Shown piece after piece: positions 1-8,363 of a DNA stretch of 64,000 nt. The notes beneath the pieces were generated by a model. It had not been told where the DNA came from. It did not search any database and worked only from the letters and a program-made list of their open reading frames with translations. The DNA is from Actinoallomurus sp963823735. GTDB lineage: Bacteria > Actinomycetota > Actinomycetes > Streptosporangiales > Streptosporangiaceae. Numbering within the stretch: the first letter of the stretch is position 1; every line of letters begins with the position of its first letter. The translations under genes were made by a program, and so were the position numbers. The stretch spans positions 1,178,001-1,242,000 of the forward strand of contig CAWGMO010000002.1 of NCBI GenBank assembly GCA_963823735.1, in the 5' to 3' direction.

Positions 1-156
1 ATCAAGCGGACGGTCTACCAGTCCGCGTCGATGAGCCTGGAGGCCAGCCTGGACCTCATCTCCTCGCACATGGCGATCGTGCAGACCACCGACGACTACC
101 GCGAGGCCCAGGCGGCGTTCCGCGAGAAGCGCCCGCCGACGTTCACCGGGCGGTGA
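1..156 (+). CDS. Enoyl-CoA hydratase/isomerase family protein, C-terminal end (partial)
   Basis: The window opens inside a gene read in frame 1 that stops with TGA at 154-156. The 51 visible residues, including SMSLEASLDLISSHMAIVQT and the tail REKRPPTFTGR, look like the C-terminal helical region of the crotonase (enoyl-CoA hydratase/isomerase) family, where a DY-REA--AFREKR-P-F-G ending is common. This part helps trimerisation and shapes the acyl pocket; the catalytic core lies outside the window. The next recognisable genes are methylmalonyl-CoA mutase remnants, so an acyl-CoA or propionate degradation context is likely. The family call rests on the tail only. Confidence 0.72.
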   Translation: MKRTVYQSASMSLEASLDLISSHMAIVQTTDDYREAQAAFREKRPPTFTGR

Positions 157-159
157 GGG

Positions 160-246
160 TCACGCCAGGTTGAACACCGGCAGCTTGCCGAACCTGTTCA
201 CCTCGGCCCACGTCAGGGACACCGCCGCGCCGATCGCGACGGTGTC
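160..246 (-). pseudogene. Possible C-terminal remnant of a convergent gene (OB-fold/DUF35-like tail)
   Basis: Between the hydratase stop and the first base with mutase homology, the minus strand reads a short tail ending VNRFGKLPVFNLA-stop. The pattern G--V---W-------LPVF resembles the end of Zn-ribbon/OB-fold (DUF35) proteins, which often sit beside thiolases and crotonases. The expected mutase N-terminus is missing at exactly this place. One deletion that removed the start of both facing genes would explain it. The family guess is weak; the abrupt change of coding strand is what can be seen. Confidence 0.25.
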
Positions 247-1339
247 CTGGTCTTCGAGCAGGGCAGCACCGGCGGGGTGTCCATGGCCCTGGACCTGCCG
301 ACCCAGATCGGCCTGGACTCCGACCACGAGCTGGCGCGTGCCGAGGCCGGGCAGATGGGCGTCGCGCTGTCGTCGTTCGCCGACGTGGAGCGCGTGTTCG
401 ACGGCATCCCGCTGGACAAGGTCGGCCACATCTTCACGACGGCCAACTGCATCGGCCCGATCGCGGCGGCGTGGTTCCTCGCGCTCGCCGAGAAACAGGG
501 GGTGCCGGCGGCGCGCTTCGACGTGCAGATCCAGAACGACCCGATCAGGAGTACATCGCGCGGGGCACGCAGTTCCTGCCGATCGAGGCGTCCGTACGGC
601 TCGCCACCGACATGCTCGCGTACGTCAACAAGGCCGCGCCGAACTGGCTGCCGATCAGCGTTTCCGGCTCGCACATGAAACAGGCCGGATCGACGTGCGT
701 TCAGGAAGCGGCGTTCACGATCTGCAACGGAATCGCCTATGTCGAGGCCTGTCTGGCCAAGGGCATGCGCATCGACGACTTCGGGCGACCATCGAGCTGC
801 ATTTCTGCACGGAGATGGATTTCTTCGAAGAGATCGCCAAATATCGAGCGGTACGGGCGATCTGGGCTCAGCTGGTGCGCGACCGTTTCGGCGGCACCAC
901 CGAGAAGGCGCAGCATTTCCGGCTGCACGCCGCGACGTCCGGGCGCCCGCTCACCGCACAGCAGCCGCTGAACAACGTCTCCCGCATCACCATGCAGATC
1001 CTGGCGCAGATCCTCGGCGGCTGCGAGCAGACGCGTACGGCCTCGTTCGACGAGGCGCTGGGCATCCCGACGCAGGAGGCCGCGCGCACCTCGATCCGCG
1101 GTGTTCGAGGTCGACCAGACCAGCGTCGATCGGCAGATCGCGCGGCTGGAGCAGGTGCGCCGGGACCGGGACGACGCGGAGTCCGGCGGTCGCTCGCCCG
1201 CCTCGCCGAGGTCTGCGCCACCGACGAGAACGCGATGCCCGCCGTCCTCGACTGCGTGCGGAGCTATGCCGCCGCTGGGAGATCGCCGACGTCTGACGGT
1301 CCGCCTTCGGCGACTACCGCGGAGATGACCAGACTGTGA
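247..1339 (+). pseudogene. Methylmalonyl-CoA mutase large (catalytic) subunit, degraded
   Basis: Blocks of the B12-dependent methylmalonyl-CoA mutase large subunit are readable but scattered over three frames: GSTGGVSMALDLPTQIG with SDHELARAEAG (about 250-330), the EKQGVPAARF block with IQNDPI (about 490-545), EYIARGTQFLPIEASVRL (about 550-600), ISVSGSHMKQAG (about 655-690), CTEMDFFEEIAKYRAVRAIW (about 805-870), LTAQQPLNNVSRI and DEALGIPTQEAARTSIR (about 950-1100), then VFEVDQTSVDRQIARLEQVR and NAMPAVLDCVRSYA. The N-terminal substrate region is absent. A segment of roughly 60-100 residues that normally follows the ALPT--SARIALR block is missing near 1100. Frames change near 547, 790, 1100, 1185 and 1270. 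As read, this cannot make an active mutase. The B12-binding remnant follows directly. Confidence 0.82.
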
Positions 1340-1581
1340 ACACGACGCACGCCGTGACCGAGCCCGGCGCACCACCGAGCCGGGTCGTCGTCAGCAAGAT
1401 CGGCCTGGACGGGCACGACCGGGGCGCGAAGGTGATCGCCCGTGGCCTGCGCGACGCCGGGATGGAGGTCATCTACACCGGGCTGCGCCGCCGCCCCGAG
1501 GGCGCCTTCGGCCCGGGGACCTCGATCGAGGAGATCGTGCGCTTCACCCACGAGCGGCTGCGCGGCCGCACGGACGGGTGA
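1336..1581 (+). pseudogene. Methylmalonyl-CoA mutase B12-binding subunit with internal deletion
   Basis: This ORF (GTG start, 81 aa) has the cobalamin-binding signature KIGLDGHDRGAKVIARGL, i.e. the DxHxxG motif that supplies the lower axial histidine, followed by GMEVIYTGLR. It then jumps straight to FGPGTSIEEIVRF, which normally ends the domain. The intervening 60-65 residues, with the SxL and GG motifs that hold the nucleotide tail of B12, are missing although the frame is kept. The usual small subunit is about 130-140 aa. It therefore cannot fold as a complete B12 Rossmann domain and is best called a pseudogene, like the large subunit just upstream. Confidence 0.82.
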
Positions 1582-1587
1582 TGGCGA

Positions 1588-1758
1588 TCAGGGGAAGATG
1601 ACCTCGGTGGAGGAGACGACACGGACCGAGGTCACGGGGATCCCCTCCTTCCGGCAACGGTCGAGCACGTACGCCCGCAGCGATGGGCTGAGCTCCCCCA
1701 GGTGATTCCGGCTCTCGACGGGGCCGTTCTTTGACGTACGCGGTCTCTTGGAAGCCAT
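1588..1758 (-). CDS. Small basic hypothetical protein (56 aa)
   Basis: An ATG-started minus-strand frame encodes MASKRPRTSKNGPVESRN followed by HLGELSPSLRAYVLDRCRK and a hydrophobic C-terminus ending STEVIFP. The N-terminal third is rich in Lys/Arg and likely flexible; the centre could form an amphipathic helix. Codon third positions are GC-rich as in real genes here, and the frame fills the gap between the mutase remnant and the symporter, 9 bp from the symporter stop. I do not recognise a family, and no strong ribosome binding site is obvious. It could be a small DNA-binding or regulatory protein, or chance. Confidence 0.42.
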   Translation of the reverse strand: MASKRPRTSKNGPVESRNHLGELSPSLRAYVLDRCRKEGIPVTSVRVVSSTEVIFP

Positions 1759-1767
1759 CTATTGAGG

Positions 1768-3282
1768 CTAGTGGACGCCGGTCAGGGAAAGAACGGTGAG
1801 TTCGCGGAAACTGTTCTGTTCTGCCTTCTCGCGGCTCAGCAGGCCGGCGGCGAGCGCGCACAGAAAACCGACGGGAACCGAGACCAGGGCGGGGTTCTCC
1901 AGGGGAAACCAGTCGAAGGTCATCCCTGCCGGAAGCAGCGAAAGACTTTTCCCGGTCGCCGCGTCGACGCGGCCCGATACCGCCGGCGAGAAGAACTCCA
2001 GCACCACCGACGTCACCAGACCACCGTAAATACCCGCTACCACCCCCGCACCGGTCAGCCGGCGCCAGAAAAGGCCCAGCACCAGAACCGGGAAATTCGC
2101 GGAGGCGGCGACGGTCAGCGCCAGCCCGGCGAGAAAACCGGGATTCACGTCCGACGCCCACCACGCCAGCGCGACGGCGGTCGCGCCGATCACGGCCGTC
2201 GAAACCCGCGCCACCGCGGCCTGCTCGTCCGCTTTGGGGCGGCCGAACATGAGGACCTGGCCGAACAGGTCATGGGCCACCGATGTGGAGGCCGCGATCA
2301 GGACGCTTCCCCCGACGGCGACGACCGCGGCCAGCACCCCCGCGGTGAAGACGGCCAGGACGATGTCGCCGCCCACCGCGCCGGCGGCGCGCACGCCCAC
2401 CTCGCGGGCGAGTTCCGGCGCGGCCATCAGACCGGACGGGTCTCTCGCCAGCAGCTCCTCGTGGCCGATCAGCCCGGCCGCGCCCAGGCCGAGGACCGGC
2501 AGGAGGGCCAGCAGGCCGCCGGTCAGGCCCAGGGCCCAGCTCACCGAGGTGCGGGCGGCCACCGCGCCGCCCGAGCTGAACAGGCGGTTCACGACGTGCG
2601 GCAGCCCGGTCGCGCCCAGCGCCAGGGCGACGGCCAGGCTCACGAAGTCCAGCCTGCCGGCGAGGCTCTCCGCCGGTGGCGGCGGGGTCTGGCCGCCGAA
2701 GCGCAGGCCCGGGTCGAGGTAGGCGGGGCCGCTGCCGCTGGCGTCCGCGGCGGCGCCGAGCAGCGCGCCCGGGTCGAAGCCGAAGCGGGCTACGACCAGC
2801 AGCGCCACGAGCGAACAGCACGTGAGCAGGACGACGGTCTTCACGATCTGCGCCCAGGTCACGGCGCGCGTCCCGCCGACGACCGCGTAGCCGACCGTCA
2901 GCACGCCCACCACCGGCCCCAGATGGGCTCCGAACAGGTACGACACCAGGTGGGAGGCCATCCACAGCTGCGCGACCAGGAGGCACAGGGAGATGGTGAC
3001 CGTGGAGACCGCGGAGGCGATGCGTACCGGAGGGCGTCGCACGGCGCGGTGGCACAGGACGTCCGCCATCGTCAGGCGGCCCGTGTGGTGCAGGTGCCGG
3101 GCCAGCAACAGCAGCGGGATCCACGCCGCCAGGCCGCCGACGCAGTACAGCGTGCCGTCGTAGCCGTAGAGCGCGATGGTCCCGGAGACGCCGAGCAGCG
3201 AGGCGGCCGAGACGTACGCGCCACAGAGCGCGAAGCCGTTACGCCGCCCGGTGAGCGCCGGGCCGGTGAGGAACGCCGTCAC
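1768..3282 (-). CDS. Sodium:solute symporter (ActP-like acetate/cation symporter)
   Basis: The 504-aa membrane protein belongs to the sodium/solute symporter (SSS) family, close to cation/acetate symporter ActP. The N-terminal GRRNGFALCGAYVSAASLLG and LYGYDG blocks are the family's TM2 Na+-site signature, and about twelve further hydrophobic segments follow. It would import acetate or another short carboxylate with Na+. Its start overlaps the end of the DUF485 gene by 4 bp (ATGA), the usual DUF485-ActP pairing, so the two are co-translated. Oddity: relatives have one more N-terminal helix and roughly 40 further residues before the first motif; here the chain begins almost at the motif. Substrate specificity is inferred. 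Confidence 0.85.
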   Translation of the reverse strand: MTAFLTGPALTGRRNGFALCGAYVSAASLLGVSGTIALYGYDGTLYCVGGLAAWIPLLLLARHLHHTGRLTMADVLCHRAVRRPPVRIASAVSTVTISLCLLVAQLWMASHLVSYLFGAHLGPVVGVLTVGYAVVGGTRAVTWAQIVKTVVLLTCCSLVALLVVARFGFDPGALLGAAADASGSGPAYLDPGLRFGGQTPPPPAESLAGRLDFVSLAVALALGATGLPHVVNRLFSSGGAVAARTSVSWALGLTGGLLALLPVLGLGAAGLIGHEELLARDPSGLMAAPELAREVGVRAAGAVGGDIVLAVFTAGVLAAVVAVGGSVLIAASTSVAHDLFGQVLMFGRPKADEQAAVARVSTAVIGATAVALAWWASDVNPGFLAGLALTVAASANFPVLVLGLFWRRLTGAGVVAGIYGGLVTSVVLEFFSPAVSGRVDAATGKSLSLLPAGMTFDWFPLENPALVSVPVGFLCALAAGLLSREKAEQNSFRELTVLSLTGVH

Positions 3283-3617
3283 CCGGCGTCACCGGCGACC
3301 TGGGCGGCGAGCGGGTCGACGACCTCGCGCGAGAAGCGGACGCACCGCAAGGCGATCACGAACGTCGACGCGAACTGCGCCACGCCGAACACCAGAGCCA
3401 GATTAAAGTGCCCGAAAAGGCGATATTTCAGCGCCTCTCGCGCGAATTCGCACGCCACCAGATAAAGCAGGTACCACCCGGCGAACACCATCCCGGCCAT
3501 CACCGTCAGCCGCCGTGACCTGGCCTTCAACCGTACATACGGCTCAGACGACGACACGAGGAGATGCCGGGGACCGGAGACCACGCACTTTTGCACCGCG
3601 CCATCAGACCAGACCAC
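3279..3617 (-). CDS. DUF485 family inner-membrane protein
   Basis: This 112-aa protein has two hydrophobic segments (around residues 40-58, AGMVFAGWYLLYLVAC, and 72-92, NLALVFGVAQFASTFVIAL) and a cytoplasmic C-terminus with RFSREVVDPLAAQV. This is the DUF485 layout; such proteins are nearly always encoded directly upstream of an ActP-type symporter and are thought to assist it. The 4-bp overlap with the downstream symporter supports a shared transcript. The first 25 residues are unlike the family, so a GTG near 3557 (VSSSEPYVRL) may be the true start; neither has a strong ribosome binding site. Confidence 0.8.
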   Translation of the reverse strand: MVWSDGAVQKCVVSGPRHLLVSSSEPYVRLKARSRRLTVMAGMVFAGWYLLYLVACEFAREALKYRLFGHFNLALVFGVAQFASTFVIALRCVRFSREVVDPLAAQVAGDAG

Positions 3618-3674
3618 GCGAGCGCGCGTTCGCGCCTCCCGCGATTCCCTTGCGAAAAAATCGGCTACGAGAAA

Positions 3675-6065
3675 TCAGGTACGCCGCGACTTGGTACGCC
3701 GTGTCGGTTCCGCCGTCGCCGGGTCCTCGGGCCACGGGTGGCGGGGATAGCGGCCGCGCAGCTCCGCGCGTACGCTCCGGTAGCCCTCCCGCCAGAACGA
3801 CGCGAGGTCGGCGGTGACGGCGGCCGGGCGGCCGGCGGGCGACAGCAGGTGCACGACGAGCGGCACACCGGCGATGCGGGGTGCGGCCTGCCAGCCGAAC
3901 AGCTCCTGGAGCTTCACCGCCAGCACCGGCTGGTCCCCCGAGTAGTCGACGCGGATCCGTGAGCCGGTCGGCACGGTGACGCGTTCGGGCGCGACGTCGT
4001 CGAGCCGCGCCGCGCACTCCCACGGCAGCAGGTTCCGCAGCGCGGCGCTCACGTCGACGCGGGCCAGGTCCGCGCGGCGGCGCCCCGAGGACAGGTCGAG
4101 CGACTCCAGCAGCGCCGCGTCGTCCATCGCCGGCCACGGCGCGCCGAGGGCACGGTGGCAGAACGCCAGCCGGTGCCGCAGCGCCTCGGCGTCGCGGGTC
4201 CAGGTCAGCAGGCCGAGCCCCTCGCGGCGCAGGCCCTCGCGGAGCGCGGCGCGTACGAGTTCGGGGTCCGGGCGGGCGAGCGGCACGGCGGACAGCTCGA
4301 TGGCGCCGAGGCGCTCGACCCGGCGGGCCACCACGTCGGCGTCCCAGCGGACGTCGTCCTCCGTCACGAGCGGGAGGACGAGGCGTGCCACGGTCTCGTC
4401 GATCGGGACCGCCTGCCGGATCCGCGCCGACGGATCGCCCGGCCTGCGGTCGGCGACGGCGATCGCCAGCCACTCCGCGCCCGCGAGCCGTGACCCGCGG
4501 CCGGTCTCGGCGGCCGTGCCGGACGCCATCAGGTAACCGCCCTCGCGAGCACGCGCGACCCGCTCGGGGAAGGCCAGCGCGACCACGATGCCCGCCGCCG
4601 CCTCGTCGTCCACGCGTACGTCGCGCGCGTCCGGGATCGCGCGCCGCAGCCGCCGCGTCTCCTCGCGCCACCGCCCGTCGCCGCGCCGTGCCCGCCACTC
4701 GGCGACCAGGTCGTCGCCGGTACGCCGCTGCTCCTCCGACAGCAGCGCCACGACCTCCGCCGCGCGTACGCCCACGTGCTCCGCGCCGTCGAGGAGCGCG
4801 CGGGCCAGCCGCGGGTGCACGCCGACCCGCGCCATCCTCCGGCCGCGCCCGGTCACCCGCCCGTCGCCCTCGACCGCCCCGATCGCGGCGAGCGTCTCGC
4901 GCGCGGCGCGCATCGCGGCGGGCGGCGGCGCGTCGAGCAGGGCGAGGCCGGTCGCCTCCGGGTCGCCCCAGCACGCCGCCTGGAGCGCGAACCCGGTCAG
5001 GTCGGCGAGCTCGATCTCGGCGCGCGGACGCTCGGGCAGCCGCTCGTGCTCCGCGCGCGACCAGCACCGGTACACCCGCCCCGGCGCCTCGCGCCCGGCG
5101 CGGCCGGCGCGCTGGTCGGCGGCGGCGCGCGACACGCGTACGGTCGTCAGCGTGCCCAGCCCGCGCGCGTGGTCGGTACGGGGCTCGCGCGACAGGCCCG
5201 CGTCGACGACCGCGCGCACGCCCGGCACGGTCAGGCTCGACTCGGCGACGGACGTGGCCAGCACCACCCGGCGCCCGTCGTGCGGCCGCAGGGCGGCGTC
5301 CTGTACGGCGGCGGGCGCGCGGCCGTGCAGTTGCAGGACCTCCAGGTCGCCGAGGGCACCGGCGACGCGCCCCAGCTCGGCGGCGCCGGGCAGGAAGCAC
5401 AGGACGTCGCCGTCGCCGTCCGCCAGCGCGCGGCGTACGGTCAGGGCCACGTGGTCGAGGAGCGCGTAGTCGACCGACATGCCGTGCGGCGGGCGTACCG
5501 GACGGGACGGCGGCGCCCAGATGACGTCCAGCGGGTACGCCGCGGCGTCGGCCGTGACCACGGGGGCGTCGTCCAGCAGGCGCGACCACGGCCCGCTGTC
5601 CGGCGTCGCGGACGCGGCGACGATCCGCAGGTCGGGGCGCAGCGTCGCGCGTACGTCGAGCAGGAAGGCGAGCGCGGTGTCGGCGTCGAGGTGGCGTTCG
5701 TGGCACTCGTCGAGGATCACGACGTCGGCGCGCAGGTCGGGGTCGTGCTGGAGACGTTGCAGGAGCACGCCGGTGGTGACCACCTCGACGTCGCTGCCCG
5801 CGCGGCGCTCGCCGCGGATGGCGTAGCCGACGCGGCGGCCGACCGGCTCATCGAGCATCCACGCCATCCGCTGGGCGGCGGCGCGCGCGGCCATCCGGCG
5901 CGGCTCCGCGACGATCACGCGCCGCCCGGTCTCCGCGAGCGCCAGCGGGACCAGCGTGGTCTTGCCGGTGCCGGGCGGCGCGGACAGCACGGCGGTCCCC
6001 GTGCCGTCGAGGGCGGCGGTCAGGGCGGGCAGGGCGGCGGAGACGGGAAGGTCGGGCGAGCGCAC
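3675..6065 (-). CDS. hrpB: ATP-dependent helicase HrpB
   Basis: This 796-aa DEAH/RHA helicase matches HrpB in length and motif order: Walker A APPGTGKTT (about residues 29-37), EPRRMAARAAAQRMA, motif II DECHER (about 125), motif III SATPD, motif V LATSVAESSLTVPG, motif VI QRAGRAGREAPGRVYR, then the HrpB C-terminal region ending near SFWREGYRSVRAELRGRYP-HPWPEDP. HrpB proteins are NTP-driven nucleic-acid helicases of unclear cellular role. I chose GTG at 6065 because the frame is open upstream only as shadow of the next gene, and the stop of that gene lies 4 bp away, implying translational coupling. The protein is intact although it lies in a window with many damaged genes. Confidence 0.93.
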   Translation of the reverse strand: MRSPDLPVSAALPALTAALDGTGTAVLSAPPGTGKTTLVPLALAETGRRVIVAEPRRMAARAAAQRMAWMLDEPVGRRVGYAIRGERRAGSDVEVVTTGVLLQRLQHDPDLRADVVILDECHERHLDADTALAFLLDVRATLRPDLRIVAASATPDSGPWSRLLDDAPVVTADAAAYPLDVIWAPPSRPVRPPHGMSVDYALLDHVALTVRRALADGDGDVLCFLPGAAELGRVAGALGDLEVLQLHGRAPAAVQDAALRPHDGRRVVLATSVAESSLTVPGVRAVVDAGLSREPRTDHARGLGTLTTVRVSRAAADQRAGRAGREAPGRVYRCWSRAEHERLPERPRAEIELADLTGFALQAACWGDPEATGLALLDAPPPAAMRAARETLAAIGAVEGDGRVTGRGRRMARVGVHPRLARALLDGAEHVGVRAAEVVALLSEEQRRTGDDLVAEWRARRGDGRWREETRRLRRAIPDARDVRVDDEAAAGIVVALAFPERVARAREGGYLMASGTAAETGRGSRLAGAEWLAIAVADRRPGDPSARIRQAVPIDETVARLVLPLVTEDDVRWDADVVARRVERLGAIELSAVPLARPDPELVRAALREGLRREGLGLLTWTRDAEALRHRLAFCHRALGAPWPAMDDAALLESLDLSSGRRRADLARVDVSAALRNLLPWECAARLDDVAPERVTVPTGSRIRVDYSGDQPVLAVKLQELFGWQAAPRIAGVPLVVHLLSPAGRPAAVTADLASFWREGYRSVRAELRGRYPRHPWPEDPATAEPTRRTKSRRT

Positions 6066-6069
6066 CGCC

Positions 6070-8136
6070 TCAGTCTCGCGGACGCAGCCGCTCCAGGTGC
6101 CGCCGGGCCTCTCCGAGCGCGGGGCCGTCCTCGCCCTCAAGGAGGTCACAGGCCTCCGCGAGGCGCCGCTGCGCCCCGGCGTGGTCGCCCATGGCCTCCA
6201 GCGCGCGGCCGAACACGACCATCGCGTGCCCGCGCCCGTGCCCGGAGCCCGGCGCGAGGATGCCGAGCGCCTGGTCGGCGTAGCGGACGGCCTCGGTCGG
6301 CCGGTCGCGGTCCAGGAACCCCGCCGCCATACGGGACAGGTTGTCGGCCTCCCGGAGCCGCGCCCCGAGCGCGCGGCTGTAGGCGAGGCTCTCGGCGTAC
6401 CTGTCCAGCGCCTCCTCGCTCCGTCCCGCGGTGTCGAGCGCCAAGCCGAGCCGGTGCAGGGCGTGCGACGCGCCCTCCGGGTCGCCCGCCTCCAGGTAGA
6501 GGTGCAGGGCGCGCGTGCAGGAGACGACGGACGCGCCCGGGGTGCCGCGCCCCAGTTGCAGCCGCCCGCGTACGACGTGTGAGCGCGCCTCGGCCCGCCG
6601 GTCGCCGAGCAGGCGCCACGTCTCCTCGGACTCGCCCGACAGCGTCGCGGCGTCCGCGACCCGTCCGGCGGTGAGCGCAATGGCGGCGAGCGTGTCGAGG
6701 GCGACGGCGGCCGGGTACCGGTCGCCGTGCCACGGCCGCGACCCGAGCAGGACGGCGATGCGCAGGTGCCGGTCGGCCTCGGCGCCGTCGCCGCGCCACC
6801 AGGCGGCCAGCCCGAGCACGCACTCGGCGCGCGCCCGCGCGGAGATCGCCCCGCGTGAACGCGCGGCCTCGCGTACGGCGCGGGCCGCACGCTCCAGGTC
6901 GCGCGGGTCACGCCCCTGGTCGAGGAACTCCGCCATGACCAGCAGCAGGTCGGCGGCCAGGTCGAGCGGGCCGTCCGGCTCGCGCACCGCGCTCGCGACG
7001 GCGGAAAGAATCGCCGGGTACTCGGTGAAGAGCCAGATCCCGGCGTCGCGCACGGTCTCCATCCGCACGCCCATGTCACCGATGGGATCGCCGAGGTCCA
7101 TGACCCACCGCGCGTTGCGCGCCGAGGCGAGGTGGAACCCGAGCAGGCCGCGCGAGGCCGCCACGCGCGTTCCGAGCGGCTCTTCGGCGGCGGCCTCGCG
7201 CTCCGCGAGCGCCTGGTTCAGGTCGTGGTAGCGGTAGCGGCCGGGCGCCACGCACTCCAGCAGGCTCCGGTCGGCGAGCGCGTCGATCACCTCGTCGGCG
7301 TGGTCCCGGCGTACGCCGAGCGCGGCGGCGGCCCCGGCGGTCGTGATGCCGTACGCGCCGGCGGGCGCCAGCAGACGGAAGGCGCGTGCCTCCTCGGGCG
7401 CCAGCCGGTCCTGCCCGCGCCGCAGGCACTCCGCGACCGCGGGCAGCTCACCGAGCGGGTCACGCGCGACGCGGCGGGCCAGCTCACCGACACTGAGCCA
7501 CGAGGACGCGACGAGACGCGTCGCGGCGGCGCGTACGGCGACCGGCAGGAACCCGCAGGCCGCGACCAGGTCGAGGGCCGCGGCGCGCTCCCCCGCGACG
7601 CGGGTACGGCCGGCGACGCGCCGGAGCAGGGCCACGGCCTCCGCGGGTTCGAGGACATCGAGGTCGACGAGCCGCACGCCGGGCAGGCCCGCCATGGTGG
7701 CGCGGCCGGTCACGAGGACGGCGGCACCCGGAGTACCGGGCAGCAGCGGCCGTACCTGGGACCGGTCACGCGCGCCGTCCAGCAGCACGAGCGTCCGCCG
7801 GTCGGCCAGCTCCGAACGGAAGAGCGCGGCACGCTCCTCCAGCCCACCCGGCGCGTTCGACCGGCCGAGCGCCCGCAGGAGGCCCCCGAGGACCCTGCGA
7901 GGATCGGCCGGCCGGTCATCGGTGCCATGAAGGTCGGCGTAGAGCACCCCACCGGGATAGGCGCTCCGCACGAGGTGCGCGACGTGGACGGCGAGCGCGG
8001 ACTTGCCGGCACCGCCCATCCCGCCGACCGCGGCGACCGGAAGAGAACCACCGGGCGTGAGAACGGCGGTCAACTCGGCGACCTCGGCACTCCGGCCCGT
8101 GAAGTCACCGACGTCGGGCGGCAGCGTGTACGGCAT
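6070..8136 (-). CDS. AfsR/DnrI-like STAND NTPase with TPR-like repeats
   Basis: The 688-aa protein opens with an NB-ARC-type ATPase: P-loop GGMGGAGKSALA (about 38-49), VLYADLHGTD, the Walker B-like RTLVLLDGARD (about 114-124) and a VLVTGRATMAGLPG sensor region. A winged-helix part (AFRLLAPAGAYGITTAGAAA) and a helical C-terminal half with TPR-like units (e.g. ALHRLGLALDTAGRSEEALD) follow. This is the architecture of the C-terminal part of AfsR-type SARP regulators, but no DNA-binding SARP domain precedes it. It is thus a signal-sensing STAND switch or scaffold, not an obvious transcription factor. It probably shares a transcript with hrpB. Ligand and output are unknown. Confidence 0.82.
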   Translation of the reverse strand: MPYTLPPDVGDFTGRSAEVAELTAVLTPGGSLPVAAVGGMGGAGKSALAVHVAHLVRSAYPGGVLYADLHGTDDRPADPRRVLGGLLRALGRSNAPGGLEERAALFRSELADRRTLVLLDGARDRSQVRPLLPGTPGAAVLVTGRATMAGLPGVRLVDLDVLEPAEAVALLRRVAGRTRVAGERAAALDLVAACGFLPVAVRAAATRLVASSWLSVGELARRVARDPLGELPAVAECLRRGQDRLAPEEARAFRLLAPAGAYGITTAGAAAALGVRRDHADEVIDALADRSLLECVAPGRYRYHDLNQALAEREAAAEEPLGTRVAASRGLLGFHLASARNARWVMDLGDPIGDMGVRMETVRDAGIWLFTEYPAILSAVASAVREPDGPLDLAADLLLVMAEFLDQGRDPRDLERAARAVREAARSRGAISARARAECVLGLAAWWRGDGAEADRHLRIAVLLGSRPWHGDRYPAAVALDTLAAIALTAGRVADAATLSGESEETWRLLGDRRAEARSHVVRGRLQLGRGTPGASVVSCTRALHLYLEAGDPEGASHALHRLGLALDTAGRSEEALDRYAESLAYSRALGARLREADNLSRMAAGFLDRDRPTEAVRYADQALGILAPGSGHGRGHAMVVFGRALEAMGDHAGAQRRLAEACDLLEGEDGPALGEARRHLERLRPRD

Positions 8137-8162
8137 CGTGCTCCCTCCGCTCGCGATGATGC

Positions 8163-8202
8163 GGGGCCCTGTACCGGCCCGTCACTTCCGGTACAGGACC
8201 CC
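8163..8202. other. Strong inverted repeat in the leader of the STAND gene
   Basis: Two 15-base arms (8163-8177 and 8188-8202) with core CCTGTACCGG / CCGGTACAGG pair with a single mismatch around a 10-base loop. The structure lies 27-66 bp upstream of the STAND gene start and about 160 bp past the end of the upstream hydrolase. It could be an operator, a terminator for the hydrolase transcript, or a leader hairpin; there is no T-tract, which argues against a classical terminator. The remaining 8203-8363 spacer holds no convincing gene. Confidence 0.5.
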
Positions 8203-8363
8203 TCCCCCATCGTTCGCCCGGGATCGCAGCGGCACTGGCTCTCCCGAACGAGTGTCCGGGCCTCTTTCCCCCTGACCCGTTCACGATGATGAGTCTTCAG
8301 CGCGCCGTTCAATGTCCGATCAATGCCGGATCAACGCGCGTCAACAGCCGATGTACGCGCAGG

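Noticed and set aside
1762..3465. 567-residue plus-strand ORF opposite the symporter
   Set aside because: Gln/Arg/His-rich composition without domains; it mirrors the GC-biased codons of the intact symporter on the other strand.
3604..5706. 700-residue minus-strand ORF in another frame of hrpB
   Set aside because: Arg/Ala/Pro-rich low-complexity translation; all helicase motifs are in the overlapping frame.
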